Shown: positions 33,835 through 51,232, counted from the first letter of the stretch. The stretch is 64,000 nt of DNA from Butyrivibrio fibrisolvens (GCF_023206215.1 NZ_CP065800.1:1798001-1862000), one strand, 5' to 3'. The notes: generated by a model from the letters alone, not told the origin. Numbers and translations are program-made.

Positions 33835-33989
33835 AAATAAAGAAGGAAGAAGTAGGGAGTTGCATTACTGTTTAGTTGTTAAGGTTATTTTTAACTAAAA
33901 AACAAAGAAAAGTCTTTGAGAAATCGAGCTTGACAGACAAAAGACTGCAGAGTAAGATATCAAAGCACTGAACATTAACAACAAAACAT

Positions 33990-34107
33990 TTCTGGTGGCG
34001 ATGCGCTTGGGGGAAACACCCGTTCCCATCTCGAACACGACGGTTAAGACCTAAGCGGCCGAAAGTACTATACTGGTGACGGTATGGGAGGATAGGTGGC
34101 TGCCAGA
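33990..34107 (+). rRNA. 5S rRNA, operon 1 (between 16S and 23S)
   Basis: TCTGGTGGCG at the 5' end pairs with GCTGCCAGA at the 3' end; CACCCGTTCCCATCTCGAAC and CGGTTAAGACC are the conserved 5S core. It lies 160 bases after 16S and 336 bases before 23S. Confidence 0.95.
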
Positions 34108-34443
34108 TTTATAAAAAAAGTTTGAATGATGATGAGAGATCAGAAAACAAAAGTCTTCCGATTTCTGATGACTGTTCAAACAGTCAGACTTAGATCGTGA
34201 TCGAAGATCATGAATAAGGTAATTGTTCCTTGAAAACCGAATACTGAAATATAGATTATATCAAGATCCAAAAGATCAAAGATATGTTCTATGTCCAAAC
34301 CAAAATCAAGACATCAAAAAATGATGAAGAAATTCATCAAGACCATTTCAAAAGAAATGGGCCTTATCTTACTCATATCGCTGTGAGAAAGATAAGAAGA
34401 GAATCCAGATGATCGAAAGATCAGGACTGATTCCTGCATAACA

Positions 34444-37357
<2,914 letters not shown>

Positions 37358-37412
37358 AAAAAGTCAAGAAAAGTTTGGAGATTCAGTGTTCGGTTTTGAA
37401 GGAATGATCAAG

Positions 37413-37440
37413 GCTCTGTGCATAGCACGGAGCTTTTTTT
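37413..37440 (+). terminator. rRNA operon 1 terminator
   Basis: GCTCTGTGC pairs with GCACGGAGC around a short loop and is followed by seven T. No 5S gene lies between 23S and this terminator. Confidence 0.88.
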
Positions 37441-37542
37441 GTGTCTGTTATTATAGATTACGCCTTAAGGATGCAGTTTTATTGAAAAGTTATCGGGATA
37501 AGCCGTAAATATAAATATAATTACGATTTATCCAAAAAGTGT

Positions 37543-37571
37543 TTGACATTGTGGCAATAACATCCTATAAT
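37543..37571 (+). promoter_or_regulatory. rRNA operon 2 promoter P1
   Basis: TTGACA and TATAAT with a 17-base spacer. Confidence 0.9.
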
Positions 37572-37662
37572 CAAATTCGCTGTCGCAAGAAAACAGTTTT
37601 TTCTGAGGGTCGGGAGACCACTTATAAAGCTGAACTGATAGCAAAAAATATTCAAAAACTTC

Positions 37663-37691
37663 TTGACAATCTAATAGCAGCGAGTTAAGAT
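37663..37691 (+). promoter_or_regulatory. rRNA operon 2 promoter P2
   Basis: TTGACA and TAAGAT with a 17-base spacer; homologous to P2 of operon 1. Confidence 0.85.
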
Positions 37692-37773
37692 ATAACACGT
37701 TGCGGCGAACGAAAGCCAAGACAAAAGAGCTTTAAAGTCAGTAGATAAAAAGCTTCTCTAAGAAAAAAAGTTC

Positions 37774-37802
37774 TTGACAAGATTAAAGCAGCGAGTTAAA
37801 AT
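37774..37802 (+). promoter_or_regulatory. rRNA operon 2 promoter P3 (duplicate of P2)
   Basis: TTGACA and TAAAAT with a 17-base spacer. The P2 block, including GCAGCGAGTTAA and ACGTTGCGGCGA, is duplicated about 111 bases downstream, giving operon 2 a third promoter that operon 1 lacks. Confidence 0.85.
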
Positions 37803-38118
37803 ATAACACGTTGCGGCGAGCAAAAGCTAAGACACAAAAGCTTGAAAGCCAGAAGGCAAGAGCTTTTGAAAGCACTTTGACAACTTAACAGTAATGCAAC
37901 CCTGAAAATTCCAGTTCTTCTTTTTAAAGAAGGACAGAATGTTTAGAAGAACAAAAACCAAAAGTAAATTTTTGATGGTTTAGCCACCATCAAGCTGTTA
38001 GAAATAACAGTGGAGCAGAATTATTCTGATTAAGTCAGCATAAGTCTGAACCGGCGAACTCGGAATCACGAAGTGATTCCAAGCGTAAGAAGATCATTTA
38101 TGATCTTTGTCGCATTTT

Positions 38119-39669
<1,551 letters not shown>

Positions 39670-39743
39670 AAATAAAGAAGGAAGAAGTAAGGAGTTGCAT
39701 TACTGTTTAGTTGTTAAAGGCATGAACCTTTAAAACAAAATAT

Positions 39744-39861
39744 TTCTGGTGATGATGCGCTTTGGGGAAACACCCGTTCCCATCTCGAACACGACGGTTA
39801 AGACTAAAGCGGCCGAAAGTACTATACTGGTGACGGTATGGGAGGATAGGTGGTTGCCAGA
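39744..39861 (+). rRNA. 5S rRNA, operon 2 (between 16S and tRNA-Ile)
   Basis: Homologous to the first 5S with several substitutions, including compensating changes in the terminal stem (TCTGGTGATG with GGTTGCCAGA). It follows 16S by only 79 bases; the 16S-5S spacer is shorter than in operon 1. Confidence 0.95.
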
Positions 39862-39866
39862 TTTAT

Positions 39867-39940
<74 letters not shown>

Positions 39941-40184
39941 CTTGAGATAATTATTATCTCATTTCGTTCCTTGAAAACCGAATACTGAAATATAGATTAT
40001 ATCAAGATCCAAAAGATCAAAGATATGTTCTATGTCCAAACCAAAAATCAAGACATCAAAAATGATGAAGAAATTCATCAAGACCATTTCAAAAGAAATG
40101 GGCCTTATCTTACTCATATCGCTGTGAGAAAGATAAGAAGAGAATCCAGATGATCGAAAGATCAGGACTGATTCCTGCATAACA

Positions 40185-43098
<2,914 letters not shown>

Positions 43099-43153
43099 AA
43101 AAAGTCAAGAAAAGTTTGGAGATTCAGTGTTCGGTTTTGAAGGAATGATCAAG

Positions 43154-43182
43154 GCTCTGTGCATTGCATGGAGCTTTTTTTT
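43154..43182 (+). terminator. rRNA operon 2 terminator
   Basis: GCTCTGTGC pairs with GCATGGAGC, followed by eight T. Confidence 0.88.
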
Positions 43183-43239
43183 GTCTGTTACTATTCTATG
43201 TTTTTTGCTCAAATGCGCATAAATATAGGCAAAAACCTT

Positions 43240-43268
43240 TTTACACACTACCTAAACTATGGTATACT
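43240..43268 (+). promoter_or_regulatory. Promoter of the SCIFF peptide gene
   Basis: TTTACA and TATACT with a 17-base spacer, about 50 bases before the scfA ATG. Confidence 0.8.
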
Positions 43269-43317
43269 TATTAAACGTATGAGATTATCTCATTTTATTT
43301 TATCGGGAGGAAATACC

Positions 43318-43467
43318 ATGAAGCACGTTAAGACACTTGCTACAAGAAATCTTAAAGAGTCTATGAAGAAGGGCGGATGCGGCGAATGCCAGACATCTTG
43401 TCAGTCAGCTTGTAAGACATCTTGCACAGTTGGTAATCAGAGCTGTGAGCAGCTTGCTAAGAACTAA
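43318..43467 (+). CDS. scfA: SCIFF ranthipeptide precursor (six cysteines in forty-five residues)
   Basis: The 49-residue peptide begins MKHVKTLATRNLKESMKKGG and has six cysteines at 21, 24, 28, 32, 36 and 43. This is the almost invariant SCIFF precursor of Clostridia, in which the radical SAM maturase makes cysteine thioether cross-links. The mature role is unsettled; signalling functions have been proposed. CGGGAGGAAA precedes the ATG. An upstream in-frame start at 43159 overlaps the rRNA terminator and promoter and is rejected. Confidence 0.96.
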   Translation: MKHVKTLATRNLKESMKKGGCGECQTSCQSACKTSCTVGNQSCEQLAKN

Positions 43468-43566
43468 CCTTTTTTCTATTCAATTGGTTCAGATTCTGAT
43501 GTTTCCCTTTTGGGGATGATCGGACCCCAGTAATCCGTCAATTATCTCAAGGGATTATGTAAGCAT

Positions 43567-43620
43567 GTATAGCGATATTCCTAGTAATTTATTACAGGCA
43601 TATTGCTATACTTGTTTTCT
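43567..43620 (+). terminator. Hairpin between scfA and scfB, likely attenuator
   Basis: GTATAGCGATAT pairs with ATATTGCTATAC (one wobble) around a 21-nt loop and is followed by TTGTTTTCTGTGTTTTT. Partial termination here would give more peptide mRNA than enzyme mRNA. Confidence 0.6.
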
Positions 43621-43672
43621 GTGTTTTTAAATTTTAATATTATTTACTGGTAGATAGAGAGTTATAGATTTA

Positions 43673-45124
43673 ATGGTACATTTATTTAAAAATAATGGTT
43701 ATAACATCGTTCTTGATGTGAACAGCGGCAGTGTTCATGTAGTTGATGAGATTGTATATGATCTTATTCCTTCAGTAGAAGAGATTCTCAAAGGAATGTT
43801 TGGTACAGCTCAGATTCCTGATGAAGAAGAGAATGGTGAAGTTAGTAAAGAGCTCCTTGAAGAAGTATCCAAGAGTATTATTATAAAGGGTACAACATAT
43901 CCTGAGAGCGAAGTGGCAGAGGCTGTAGAAGAGATCCTTTCATTAAGACAGGCTGGACAGCTTTATACAGATGATATATATGAGAATTATGTAGAAGAGT
44001 TTAAGACTCGCGATACAGTAATTAAAGCTTTATGCCTTAATATAGCGCATGATTGCAATCTTCGTTGCAAATATTGTTTTGCAGATGAGGGAGAATATCA
44101 TGGTCGTAAGGCTATGATGACATTTGAAGTCGGTAAGGCTGCACTTGATTTCCTTGTTAAGAATTCAGGTAATCGTCATAACCTTGAGGTTGATTTCTTT
44201 GGCGGTGAGCCTCTTATGAACTGGGAAGTTGTAAAACAGATCGTAGAGTATGGCCGTAGCATTGAAAAAGAAGCTGGTAAGAATTTCAGATTCACAATTA
44301 CGACTAATGGTACTCTTCTTACTCAGGAGATACTTGATTATTGCAACAAAGAGATGGGTAATATAGTTCTCTCGATTGATGGACGTAAGGAAGTCAATGA
44401 CAAGATGAGACCTAATGCTGCCGGTCATGGAATGTATGATGTGATCGTTCCTAAATATCTTAAAGTTGCAGAGTCCAGACATCAGCTTAGATATTTCGTT
44501 AGAGGTACATTTACTCATAACAACCTTGATTTCTCTGAAGATGTTAAGCATCTTGCAGATCTTGGCTTTAAGCAGATTTCAATGGAGCCTGTAGTTGCAA
44601 AGCCGGAAGATTGGTATGCTATTAAAGAAGAAGATCTTCCAAAGCTTAAGGAAGAGTATGATAAGCTTGCAAAGATTTACCTTCAGTATCGCAAAGAAGG
44701 TAAAGGATTCAATTTCTTCCACTTCAATATTGATCTTTCAGGTGGACCTTGCGTAGCTAAGCGTCTTTCAGGATGTGGAAGTGGTTGTGAATATGTAGGC
44801 GTTACACCTTGGGGTGACATCTATCCTTGTCATCAGTTCGTAGGTAACGAAGATTTTATTATGGGTAATGTCTTTGAAGGAATCAAACGTACTGATATTC
44901 AGCAGAAGTTTAAAGAGAGTAACGTATACTCAAGACCTGAGTGTCAGAAGTGCTTTGCAAGATACTATTGCAGTGGTGGATGTAGTGCTAACGCCTATAA
45001 TTTCAATGGAGAAATCAACACAGTATATAAAGAAGGTTGTGAACTTCAACGTAAGCGCATAGAATGTGCGATTATGATAAAAGCGGCACTTGCTGAAGAA
45101 GCAGATGCCAAAAACGTGGGTTAA
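43673..45124 (+). CDS. scfB: SCIFF peptide radical SAM maturase
   Basis: The 483-residue enzyme has an N-terminal peptide-recognition region (about 1-115), the radical SAM cluster motif C128-x3-C132-x2-C135 (DCNLRCKYCFADEG), an FFGGEPLMNW segment and a C-terminal SPASM domain with CGSGCEYVG, YPCHQFVG and the CQKCFARYYCSGGC cluster. It should bind three 4Fe-4S clusters and forms thioether links in ScfA. It is 205 bases behind scfA and 14 bases before secDF. Confidence 0.95.
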   Translation: MVHLFKNNGYNIVLDVNSGSVHVVDEIVYDLIPSVEEILKGMFGTAQIPDEEENGEVSKELLEEVSKSIIIKGTTYPESEVAEAVEEILSLRQAGQLYTDDIYENYVEEFKTRDTVIKALCLNIAHDCNLRCKYCFADEGEYHGRKAMMTFEVGKAALDFLVKNSGNRHNLEVDFFGGEPLMNWEVVKQIVEYGRSIEKEAGKNFRFTITTNGTLLTQEILDYCNKEMGNIVLSIDGRKEVNDKMRPNAAGHGMYDVIVPKYLKVAESRHQLRYFVRGTFTHNNLDFSEDVKHLADLGFKQISMEPVVAKPEDWYAIKEEDLPKLKEEYDKLAKIYLQYRKEGKGFNFFHFNIDLSGGPCVAKRLSGCGSGCEYVGVTPWGDIYPCHQFVGNEDFIMGNVFEGIKRTDIQQKFKESNVYSRPECQKCFARYYCSGGCSANAYNFNGEINTVYKEGCELQRKRIECAIMIKAALAEEADAKNVG

Positions 45125-45138
45125 CGGAGGTTATTAAA

Positions 45139-47415
45139 ATGAAAAAGTTAAAGCAAGTACTGCCATTAGTTGTTGTACTGGCTGTACTGGTCGGATTGTT
45201 CTACGTTGCCTGGCATGGAGTTGGGGAAACACGTGATGGCTCTATGCACGACATCAATTTCGGTCTCGATCTAGCTGGTGGTGTCAGCATTACTTACCAG
45301 GTAGCCGGTGAAAATGGTGGAACACCTACAACTCAGGAGATGGATGATACTGTATCAAAGCTTTCAAAGCGTGTAGCTTCTGAACTTAATACTACAGAAG
45401 CTTCTGTTTACAAAGAAGGTTCTGATCGTATCACAGTAGAGATTCCAGGTGCTACAGATGAGATTTTCGAAACACTTTCAACACCAGGTAATCTGTATTT
45501 CATTCGTGAGTACAATGATCAGGGAACTCCTAACTATTATGATCCCTATGGTATGGGATACTCAGCATTCTATATGCTTTCTGATGGTGTAACAGTTGAG
45601 TCTCTTCAAGCTAGTGGAGATATCGTTCTTTCAGGAGAAGATATTGCTGATGCACAGGCCGGTGTTGACAATTCTGGAACAGGTTCTGAGTATATCGTAG
45701 AGCTTACACTTACATCTGAAGGTGCTAAGAAGTTCGCTACAGCTACAGAAGCAGCTTATGCTAACGGATGGACTATTGGTATCTACTATGATGGCGCATT
45801 TATTAGTGTTCCAAGAGTGCAGGCTGTTATATCAGACGGTAAGGCTTCAATCACAGGTATGAGTTCATATGAAGCTGCAGAAAACCTCGCATCTACAATT
45901 CGTATTGGTGGACTTGATGTATCTCTTACAGAACTTCGTGCTAATGTCGTAGGAGCTCAGCTTGGTGCCAGTGCTATTCATACAAGTAAGATTGCAGCTA
46001 TCATTGGTCTTGCTCTCATCGTTCTGTTTATGATCATCATCTTCAGGATCCTTGGTGTAGCAGCATCAATGGCTCTTGGTTTTTACTGCTGCTTCATGGT
46101 AATACTTCTTTCAGCATTTGATATAACACTTACTCTTCCTGGTATTGCAGGTATCATTCTTTCAATCGGTATGGCGGTTGATGCTAACGTTCTTGTATTT
46201 GCTCGTATCAGAGAAGAAATTGCTAACGGCAGCGCTGTAGATAAGGCAATGAAAGCCGGATATTCCAAGGCTCTTTCAGCTATCCTTGATGGAAATATTA
46301 CAACACTTATTGCTGCCGGAGTTCTTGGACTTCGTGGAACAGGTACAGTAAGAGGTTTCGCTATAACTCTTGCACTTGGTATAGTTATTTCCATGTTCAC
46401 AGCACTTTTTGTAACAAGAGGAATTTCTGCACTCCTTTATAACCTTGGATTTAAGACTGAATCTTTCTATGGTAAGGCTAAAGCTCCTAAGAAGATTGAC
46501 TTTGTATCTAAGAGGAATATCTTCTATGCGATTTCTGTTCTTATAATCGTATGTGGTATAGGTACATGTGTATATAATCACACAGCAGGTAATCATGCTT
46601 TCAACTATTCAATTGACTTTGTAGGTGGTACAGCTACAACAGTTACTTTCGAAGATGGCAAGACTCCTTCAGTAGAAGATCTTGAAAGCTCAATTGAACC
46701 AGCTATTATTTCAGCAGCATCTGCTGCAGATGCAAACCTTAAGAACCTGTCAATATCACATCAGATTGTTAATGATCAGGATCAGGTAGTATTTAAGACA
46801 CAGTCTCTTTCAACAGATGCTTCACAGGCTGTTAATGAACTTCTTACAACAACCTATGGTGCAACAGATGTTACATACGAGACAATCAGTGCTACAATAA
46901 GTGATGAGATGACAAGTGATGCAAGCTGGGCAACAGTTATAGCTCTTATCCTTATGCTTATCTATATCTATTTCAGATTTAGAGATATTCGCTTTGGTGC
47001 AAGTGCCATCATCGCTCTTGCTCACGATGCTATCATGGTTATCATGTGCTATGCATTCACAAGACTTGAAGTTGGAAGCACATTTATTGCTGTAGTTCTT
47101 ACTATTATCGGTTACTCTATCAACGATACAATCGTTACATTTGACCGTATCCGTGAGAACCAGCATGGCCTTCGTAATCAGGAGCAGCTTAAAGAGCTGG
47201 TCAATGAATCTGTTAACCAGACTCTTACTAGATCACTGTTTACATCTATCACAACATTCATCATGGTACTTTGCCTGTATGTAGTAGGTGTTCAGGATAT
47301 TAAGACCTTCGCACTTCCTCTTATGGTTGGTGTAGTAAGTGGTACATATTCTTCTATCTGCATTGCATCACAGCTTTGGTTCTCTATGAAGAAGAAAAGT
47401 GTAGAAAAGGCTTAA
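45139..47415 (+). CDS. secDF: Fused protein translocase subunit SecDF
   Basis: The 758-residue fusion has two homologous halves, each with one N-terminal transmembrane helix, a large extracytoplasmic domain and five helices. The SecD half carries the D1 motif NFGLDLAGGVSITYQV and IGMAVDANVLVFARIREE; the SecF half carries FSIDFVGGT-like NYSIDFVGGTA and GYSINDTIVTFDRIRE. SecDF uses the proton-motive force to drive late protein export. Linkage to the SCIFF genes is conserved in Clostridia. GGAGG lies upstream. Confidence 0.95.
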   Translation: MKKLKQVLPLVVVLAVLVGLFYVAWHGVGETRDGSMHDINFGLDLAGGVSITYQVAGENGGTPTTQEMDDTVSKLSKRVASELNTTEASVYKEGSDRITVEIPGATDEIFETLSTPGNLYFIREYNDQGTPNYYDPYGMGYSAFYMLSDGVTVESLQASGDIVLSGEDIADAQAGVDNSGTGSEYIVELTLTSEGAKKFATATEAAYANGWTIGIYYDGAFISVPRVQAVISDGKASITGMSSYEAAENLASTIRIGGLDVSLTELRANVVGAQLGASAIHTSKIAAIIGLALIVLFMIIIFRILGVAASMALGFYCCFMVILLSAFDITLTLPGIAGIILSIGMAVDANVLVFARIREEIANGSAVDKAMKAGYSKALSAILDGNITTLIAAGVLGLRGTGTVRGFAITLALGIVISMFTALFVTRGISALLYNLGFKTESFYGKAKAPKKIDFVSKRNIFYAISVLIIVCGIGTCVYNHTAGNHAFNYSIDFVGGTATTVTFEDGKTPSVEDLESSIEPAIISAASAADANLKNLSISHQIVNDQDQVVFKTQSLSTDASQAVNELLTTTYGATDVTYETISATISDEMTSDASWATVIALILMLIYIYFRFRDIRFGASAIIALAHDAIMVIMCYAFTRLEVGSTFIAVVLTIIGYSINDTIVTFDRIRENQHGLRNQEQLKELVNESVNQTLTRSLFTSITTFIMVLCLYVVGVQDIKTFALPLMVGVVSGTYSSICIASQLWFSMKKKSVEKA

Positions 47416-47434
47416 TCTTTTTAGAAAACTATTC

Positions 47435-47472
47435 AGACTGCAGGAAGTTAGAGCTTTCTGCAGTCTATTTTA
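47435..47472 (+). terminator. Intrinsic terminator after secDF
   Basis: AGACTGCAGGAAG pairs with CTTTCTGCAGTCT (one wobble) around a 6-nt loop, followed by ATTTTATT. Confidence 0.75.
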
Positions 47473-47581
47473 TTGCTTGGCATGAAGTTTGAATCATATA
47501 TCTATTGTATTGCTTAGCATGAAGTCTGAATCATATATCTATACTATTGCTTAACATGAAGTCTGAATCATATATCTATTT
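47471..47581 (+). repeat. 37-bp tandem repeat, three units
   Basis: Units start at 47471, 47508 and 47545: TATTGCTTRRCATGAAG, then TYTGAATCATATATCTA. It lies between the secDF terminator and recJ. It is non-coding, with unequal-crossover potential. Confidence 0.85.
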
Positions 47582-47610
47582 TTAAGAATATTAAAAAGGG
47601 TGCTTTATAA

Positions 47611-49431
47611 ATGTCAAAATGGATGATTGCAGCTAAGAAGGCTGATTTTAATAAAATAGCAAAAGACTTTAATATAAGTCCTATTACAGCCAGACTGTTA
47701 AGGAATCGAGGGCTGGTTGATCTGGAAGATATCAGAAGATATCTTTTTGGAGGGCGTGAAGACTTAAGGGATGCCCATGATCTTACTGATATAGAAAAGG
47801 CTGCATGTATTATGAGGGACAGGATTGATGCCGGATGTAAGATCAGAATTATCGGTGACTATGATGTGGATGGAATATGTTCTTCCTATATTCTATGGGC
47901 TGGTCTTAACTTTGCTGCAAAGGGTTCTAAAGCTTCCAGTGCAACTGAAACGATTATAGACTACAGGCTTCCGGATAGGATCAAAGACGGATATGGTCTT
48001 AACGAAAGGCTTGTTAGAGAAGCTGTAGATGACAATATCGATACTATAATTACTTGCGATAATGGTATAGCTGCATATAATGAGGTAGCTTTAGCCAAAG
48101 AGCTGGGTCTTACAATAGTTGTGACTGATCATCATGAAGTTCCGATATCTAAAGAAGGTGATGAAGAAGTACAGATCCTTCCTCCGGCTGATGCAGTCGT
48201 AGATCCCAAGAGACATGACTGCAATGTAACATTTAAGGAGATATGTGGAGGAGTCGTAGCTTATAAATTCATTCAGATTCTTTTTGAACAATATGAAAAG
48301 TCAGGATGGAATCATGCACCTTTAATGGTAGAAGATTTCTATAATGAGATGCTTGAATTTGCAGCTCTTTCAACAGTATGTGATGTCATGCCTATAGAAG
48401 ATGAGAACAGAGTATTTGTCAAAGAAGGTCTTAGACAGATGGAGAATTCTCACAATCTGGGACTTAGAAGTCTTATTAATGTCAATGGCCTTCTTGGAAG
48501 CAAGATGACAGGTTATCATCTTGGCTTTGTGATAGGTCCTTGCCTTAATGCAACTGGAAGACTTGACAGTGCTATGAGAGGACTTGATCTTCTGACAGCA
48601 TCAAATGAGATGACAGCAGTTAATATTGCAGGAGATCTTAAAGCGCTTAATGATAGCAGGAAGACCATGACTCAAAAAGGTGTAGATCTTGCTACGCAGG
48701 AGATGGATAAGTATGGCAAAGATATACCTAAAGTCATAGTTTTGTATCAGCCGGATCTCCATGAGTCTATAGCCGGAATAGTTGCTGGAAGAGTTAGAGA
48801 GAAGTATTCAAGGCCTACTATTGTACTTACCAATGCCAAAGAAGGCGCAAAGGGAAGCGGAAGATCTACAGAGAATTATGATATGTTCAGAGAATTATCT
48901 GAATGTAAAGACCTATTTACTAAATTCGGTGGACACAAGATGGCTGCCGGGTTATCTCTTGCAATTGATAACATAGAAGAACTCAGACAAAGACTCAATG
49001 CTAACTGTACACTTTCAGAAGAAGATTTCGTAGAAGTAAAGCATCTGGATATGATACTTCCTCTTCAGTATTTAAGCATTCCGCTTATCAAAGAGTTCGA
49101 TATCCTCGAGCCTTTTGGTAATGGTAATGATAAGCCTTCCTTTGCCGCGCGTGATATAAGGATAAGATCAGGCCGCATTATGGGCAAGAATAAAAACTGC
49201 GGCAAATACAAGATTTTAGATGCTGATGGCAGAGAATACGAAATGGTATATTTTGGCAATATGGAAAAATGGCACGATTTCCTAACAGAGCGATATGGAA
49301 ATGCAATAATAGATGCGTTATATAATAATAGTGTAAATACGGACATCGTCCTGAATATAGCATATTATCCTGATATCAATACATGGCAGGGTAGAGAGAG
49401 CTTGCAGATTGTTATGACAGACTTCTGCTGA
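47611..49431 (+). CDS. recJ: Single-stranded-DNA-specific exonuclease RecJ
   Basis: The 606-residue product has the DHH-family metal motifs IIGDYDVDGICSS (D83, D85, D87), TCDNG, VVTDHHEVP and the DHHA1 segment GSGRSTENYDMF with GGHKMAAGLS, then the OB-like C-terminal domain. RecJ degrades single-stranded DNA 5'-3' in recombination and mismatch repair. AAAAGGGTG lies upstream. Confidence 0.94.
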   Translation: MSKWMIAAKKADFNKIAKDFNISPITARLLRNRGLVDLEDIRRYLFGGREDLRDAHDLTDIEKAACIMRDRIDAGCKIRIIGDYDVDGICSSYILWAGLNFAAKGSKASSATETIIDYRLPDRIKDGYGLNERLVREAVDDNIDTIITCDNGIAAYNEVALAKELGLTIVVTDHHEVPISKEGDEEVQILPPADAVVDPKRHDCNVTFKEICGGVVAYKFIQILFEQYEKSGWNHAPLMVEDFYNEMLEFAALSTVCDVMPIEDENRVFVKEGLRQMENSHNLGLRSLINVNGLLGSKMTGYHLGFVIGPCLNATGRLDSAMRGLDLLTASNEMTAVNIAGDLKALNDSRKTMTQKGVDLATQEMDKYGKDIPKVIVLYQPDLHESIAGIVAGRVREKYSRPTIVLTNAKEGAKGSGRSTENYDMFRELSECKDLFTKFGGHKMAAGLSLAIDNIEELRQRLNANCTLSEEDFVEVKHLDMILPLQYLSIPLIKEFDILEPFGNGNDKPSFAARDIRIRSGRIMGKNKNCGKYKILDADGREYEMVYFGNMEKWHDFLTERYGNAIIDALYNNSVNTDIVLNIAYYPDINTWQGRESLQIVMTDFC

Positions 49432-49482
49432 TCAATACAAAATGGCTGCAAGATAACAATAACAAAAATAGGAGATACACTT

Positions 49483-50973
49483 ATGAAGCTTGAGAGTTTG
49501 CTTTCTAAATTAGAATATAAAGCATATGAAGGTAATACCGGAAGGGAAGCTGATATCTCTGATATAGAGATAAAGTCAGTTGTAAATAATTCTAAAAAAA
49601 TTGAAGAAGGTTGCTTCTTTATGTGCATAAAGGGAGCAAACTTTGACGGTCATAGTGTTTCAAAAGAGGCTGCTGATAAAAAAGCTGCAGCGATCCTTGT
49701 ACAGGATGATGTGGAACTTCCGGACGGTTGCACAATGCCTGTGATCAAAGTTAAGGACACTAGATATGCAATGGCATTTATTTCAGCAGCATGGTTTGGA
49801 AATCCTGCACAGAGCCTTAAAACAATAGGTATAACAGGTACTAAAGGTAAGACTACTACAACATATCTTATAAAGAGTATGCTTGAAAATGCAGGTCATA
49901 AAGTAGGTCTTATCGGAACTATTGAAGTTATAATAGGAGATAAACATATTCCTGCCAAGAATACAACTCCGGAATCATATGATCTTCAGGAGTACATGAG
50001 ACAGATGGTAGATGAAGGATGTGATAGCCTTGTTATGGAAGTATCATCTCAGGCGCTTATGCAGTACAGAAGTCAGGGATTTGTATATGACCTTGGACTT
50101 TTCACTAACATAGAACCTGATCATATCGGCCCTAATGAACATAAGGATTTTGAAGACTATATGCACTGCAAGGGCCTTTTGTTTAAGCAATGTAAAGTTG
50201 GTATTGCTAATGCAGATGATGAGCACATGGAGAAGGTTGTTGAAGGTCATACCTGCAAGCTTGAAACCTTTGGATTCTCTGAAAAATCTGACCTTAGAGC
50301 TATCAACCTTGCATATATCAGAAAACCGGGACAGCTTGGAGTATTCTTTGATACAGAGGGACTTATAGAGCTTCATGCAGAAGTTCGTACACCTGGTAAA
50401 TTCTCAGTTTATAATGCGCTATGCGCAATAGCAGTTGCCAGACATTTTGGCTGCACTGATGAAGAGATAACAAGTGCTCTTAAGAATGCAAAAGTCAAAG
50501 GTCGTATCGAGATGGTCAAGGTATCAGATGATTTTACTCTCATGATCGACTATGCTCACAATGCAATGGCACTTAAGAGTCTTCTGTCAACACTTAAGGA
50601 TTATCGCCCTAACAGGCTTGTATGTCTATTTGGATGTGGCGGCAACAGATCCAAGCTTCGTCGCTATGAGATGGGTGAAGTCAGTGGCAGATTAGCTGAT
50701 CTTACTATCATTACTTCTGATAATCCACGGTTTGAAGAGCCTCTTGATATCATTCATGATATTGAGACAGGTATGAAGAAGACTGATGGTAAGTATGTTG
50801 AGATCCCTGATAGAAAAGAAGCTATCGCTTATGCAATAGATAATGCCCAGAAGGGTGATATCATCATTCTGGCAGGTAAAGGTCATGAAGATTATCAGGA
50901 GATCAAGGGAGTCAAGTATCCCATGGATGAGAGAGATCTTATAGCTGATATAATGAAAGAGCGCAGCTTATAA
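49483..50973 (+). CDS. murE: UDP-N-acetylmuramyl-tripeptide synthetase MurE
   Basis: The 496-residue Mur ligase has ITGTKGKTTTTYL (P-loop near 118-125), the carbamoylated-lysine region LKTIGITG to NTTPESYDLQ, and D413-N-P-R416 in ITSDNPRFEEP, the motif associated with meso-diaminopimelate specificity. It adds the third residue of the peptidoglycan stem peptide. It starts 51 bases after recJ with ATAGGAG upstream. Confidence 0.92.
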   Translation: MKLESLLSKLEYKAYEGNTGREADISDIEIKSVVNNSKKIEEGCFFMCIKGANFDGHSVSKEAADKKAAAILVQDDVELPDGCTMPVIKVKDTRYAMAFISAAWFGNPAQSLKTIGITGTKGKTTTTYLIKSMLENAGHKVGLIGTIEVIIGDKHIPAKNTTPESYDLQEYMRQMVDEGCDSLVMEVSSQALMQYRSQGFVYDLGLFTNIEPDHIGPNEHKDFEDYMHCKGLLFKQCKVGIANADDEHMEKVVEGHTCKLETFGFSEKSDLRAINLAYIRKPGQLGVFFDTEGLIELHAEVRTPGKFSVYNALCAIAVARHFGCTDEEITSALKNAKVKGRIEMVKVSDDFTLMIDYAHNAMALKSLLSTLKDYRPNRLVCLFGCGGNRSKLRRYEMGEVSGRLADLTIITSDNPRFEEPLDIIHDIETGMKKTDGKYVEIPDRKEAIAYAIDNAQKGDIIILAGKGHEDYQEIKGVKYPMDERDLIADIMKERSL

Positions 50974-51100
50974 GTGTATTACAACTAACTACTTATGAAA
51001 ATGCCACTTGCCATTTATCCAATACCCTATGAAAGTATTAAATAACTGACACAAGGCATTTGGGGGAGTCTTTAAAAAAGCTTTATACAATTCTTATAAA

Positions 51101-51138
51101 TGGAGAGCAGGAAAAAAGATCCTGTTTCTCCATTTTTT
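51101..51138 (+). terminator. Intrinsic terminator after murE
   Basis: TGGAGAGCAGGA pairs with TCCTGTTTCTCCA (one bulge), followed by TTTTTT. Confidence 0.75.
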
Positions 51139-51232
51139 AACCTCATGTCGCGAGCAAAGCGAGTGACTAATGGTTCAAATTGGTGGAGTTCGCGACACCA
51201 ATTTGGGTTTGAAAGTGGAACACTTTCAAACT
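51138..51232 (-). repeat. Dispersed multi-palindromic intergenic repeat, copy 2
   Basis: Reverse-complement match of 875-972, abutting the murE terminator. It retains GTTTGAAAGTG/CACTTTCAAAC and CAAATTGGTG/CACCAATTTG stems and the GTCGCGAGC segment. The remaining sequence to 51441 is A/T-rich without an identified feature. Confidence 0.75.

Noticed and set aside
43159..43317. Longer SCIFF precursor with a 53-residue N-terminal extension
   Set aside because: The extension overlaps the rRNA terminator and the scfA promoter; the conserved precursor starts at 43318 behind a good ribosome-binding site.
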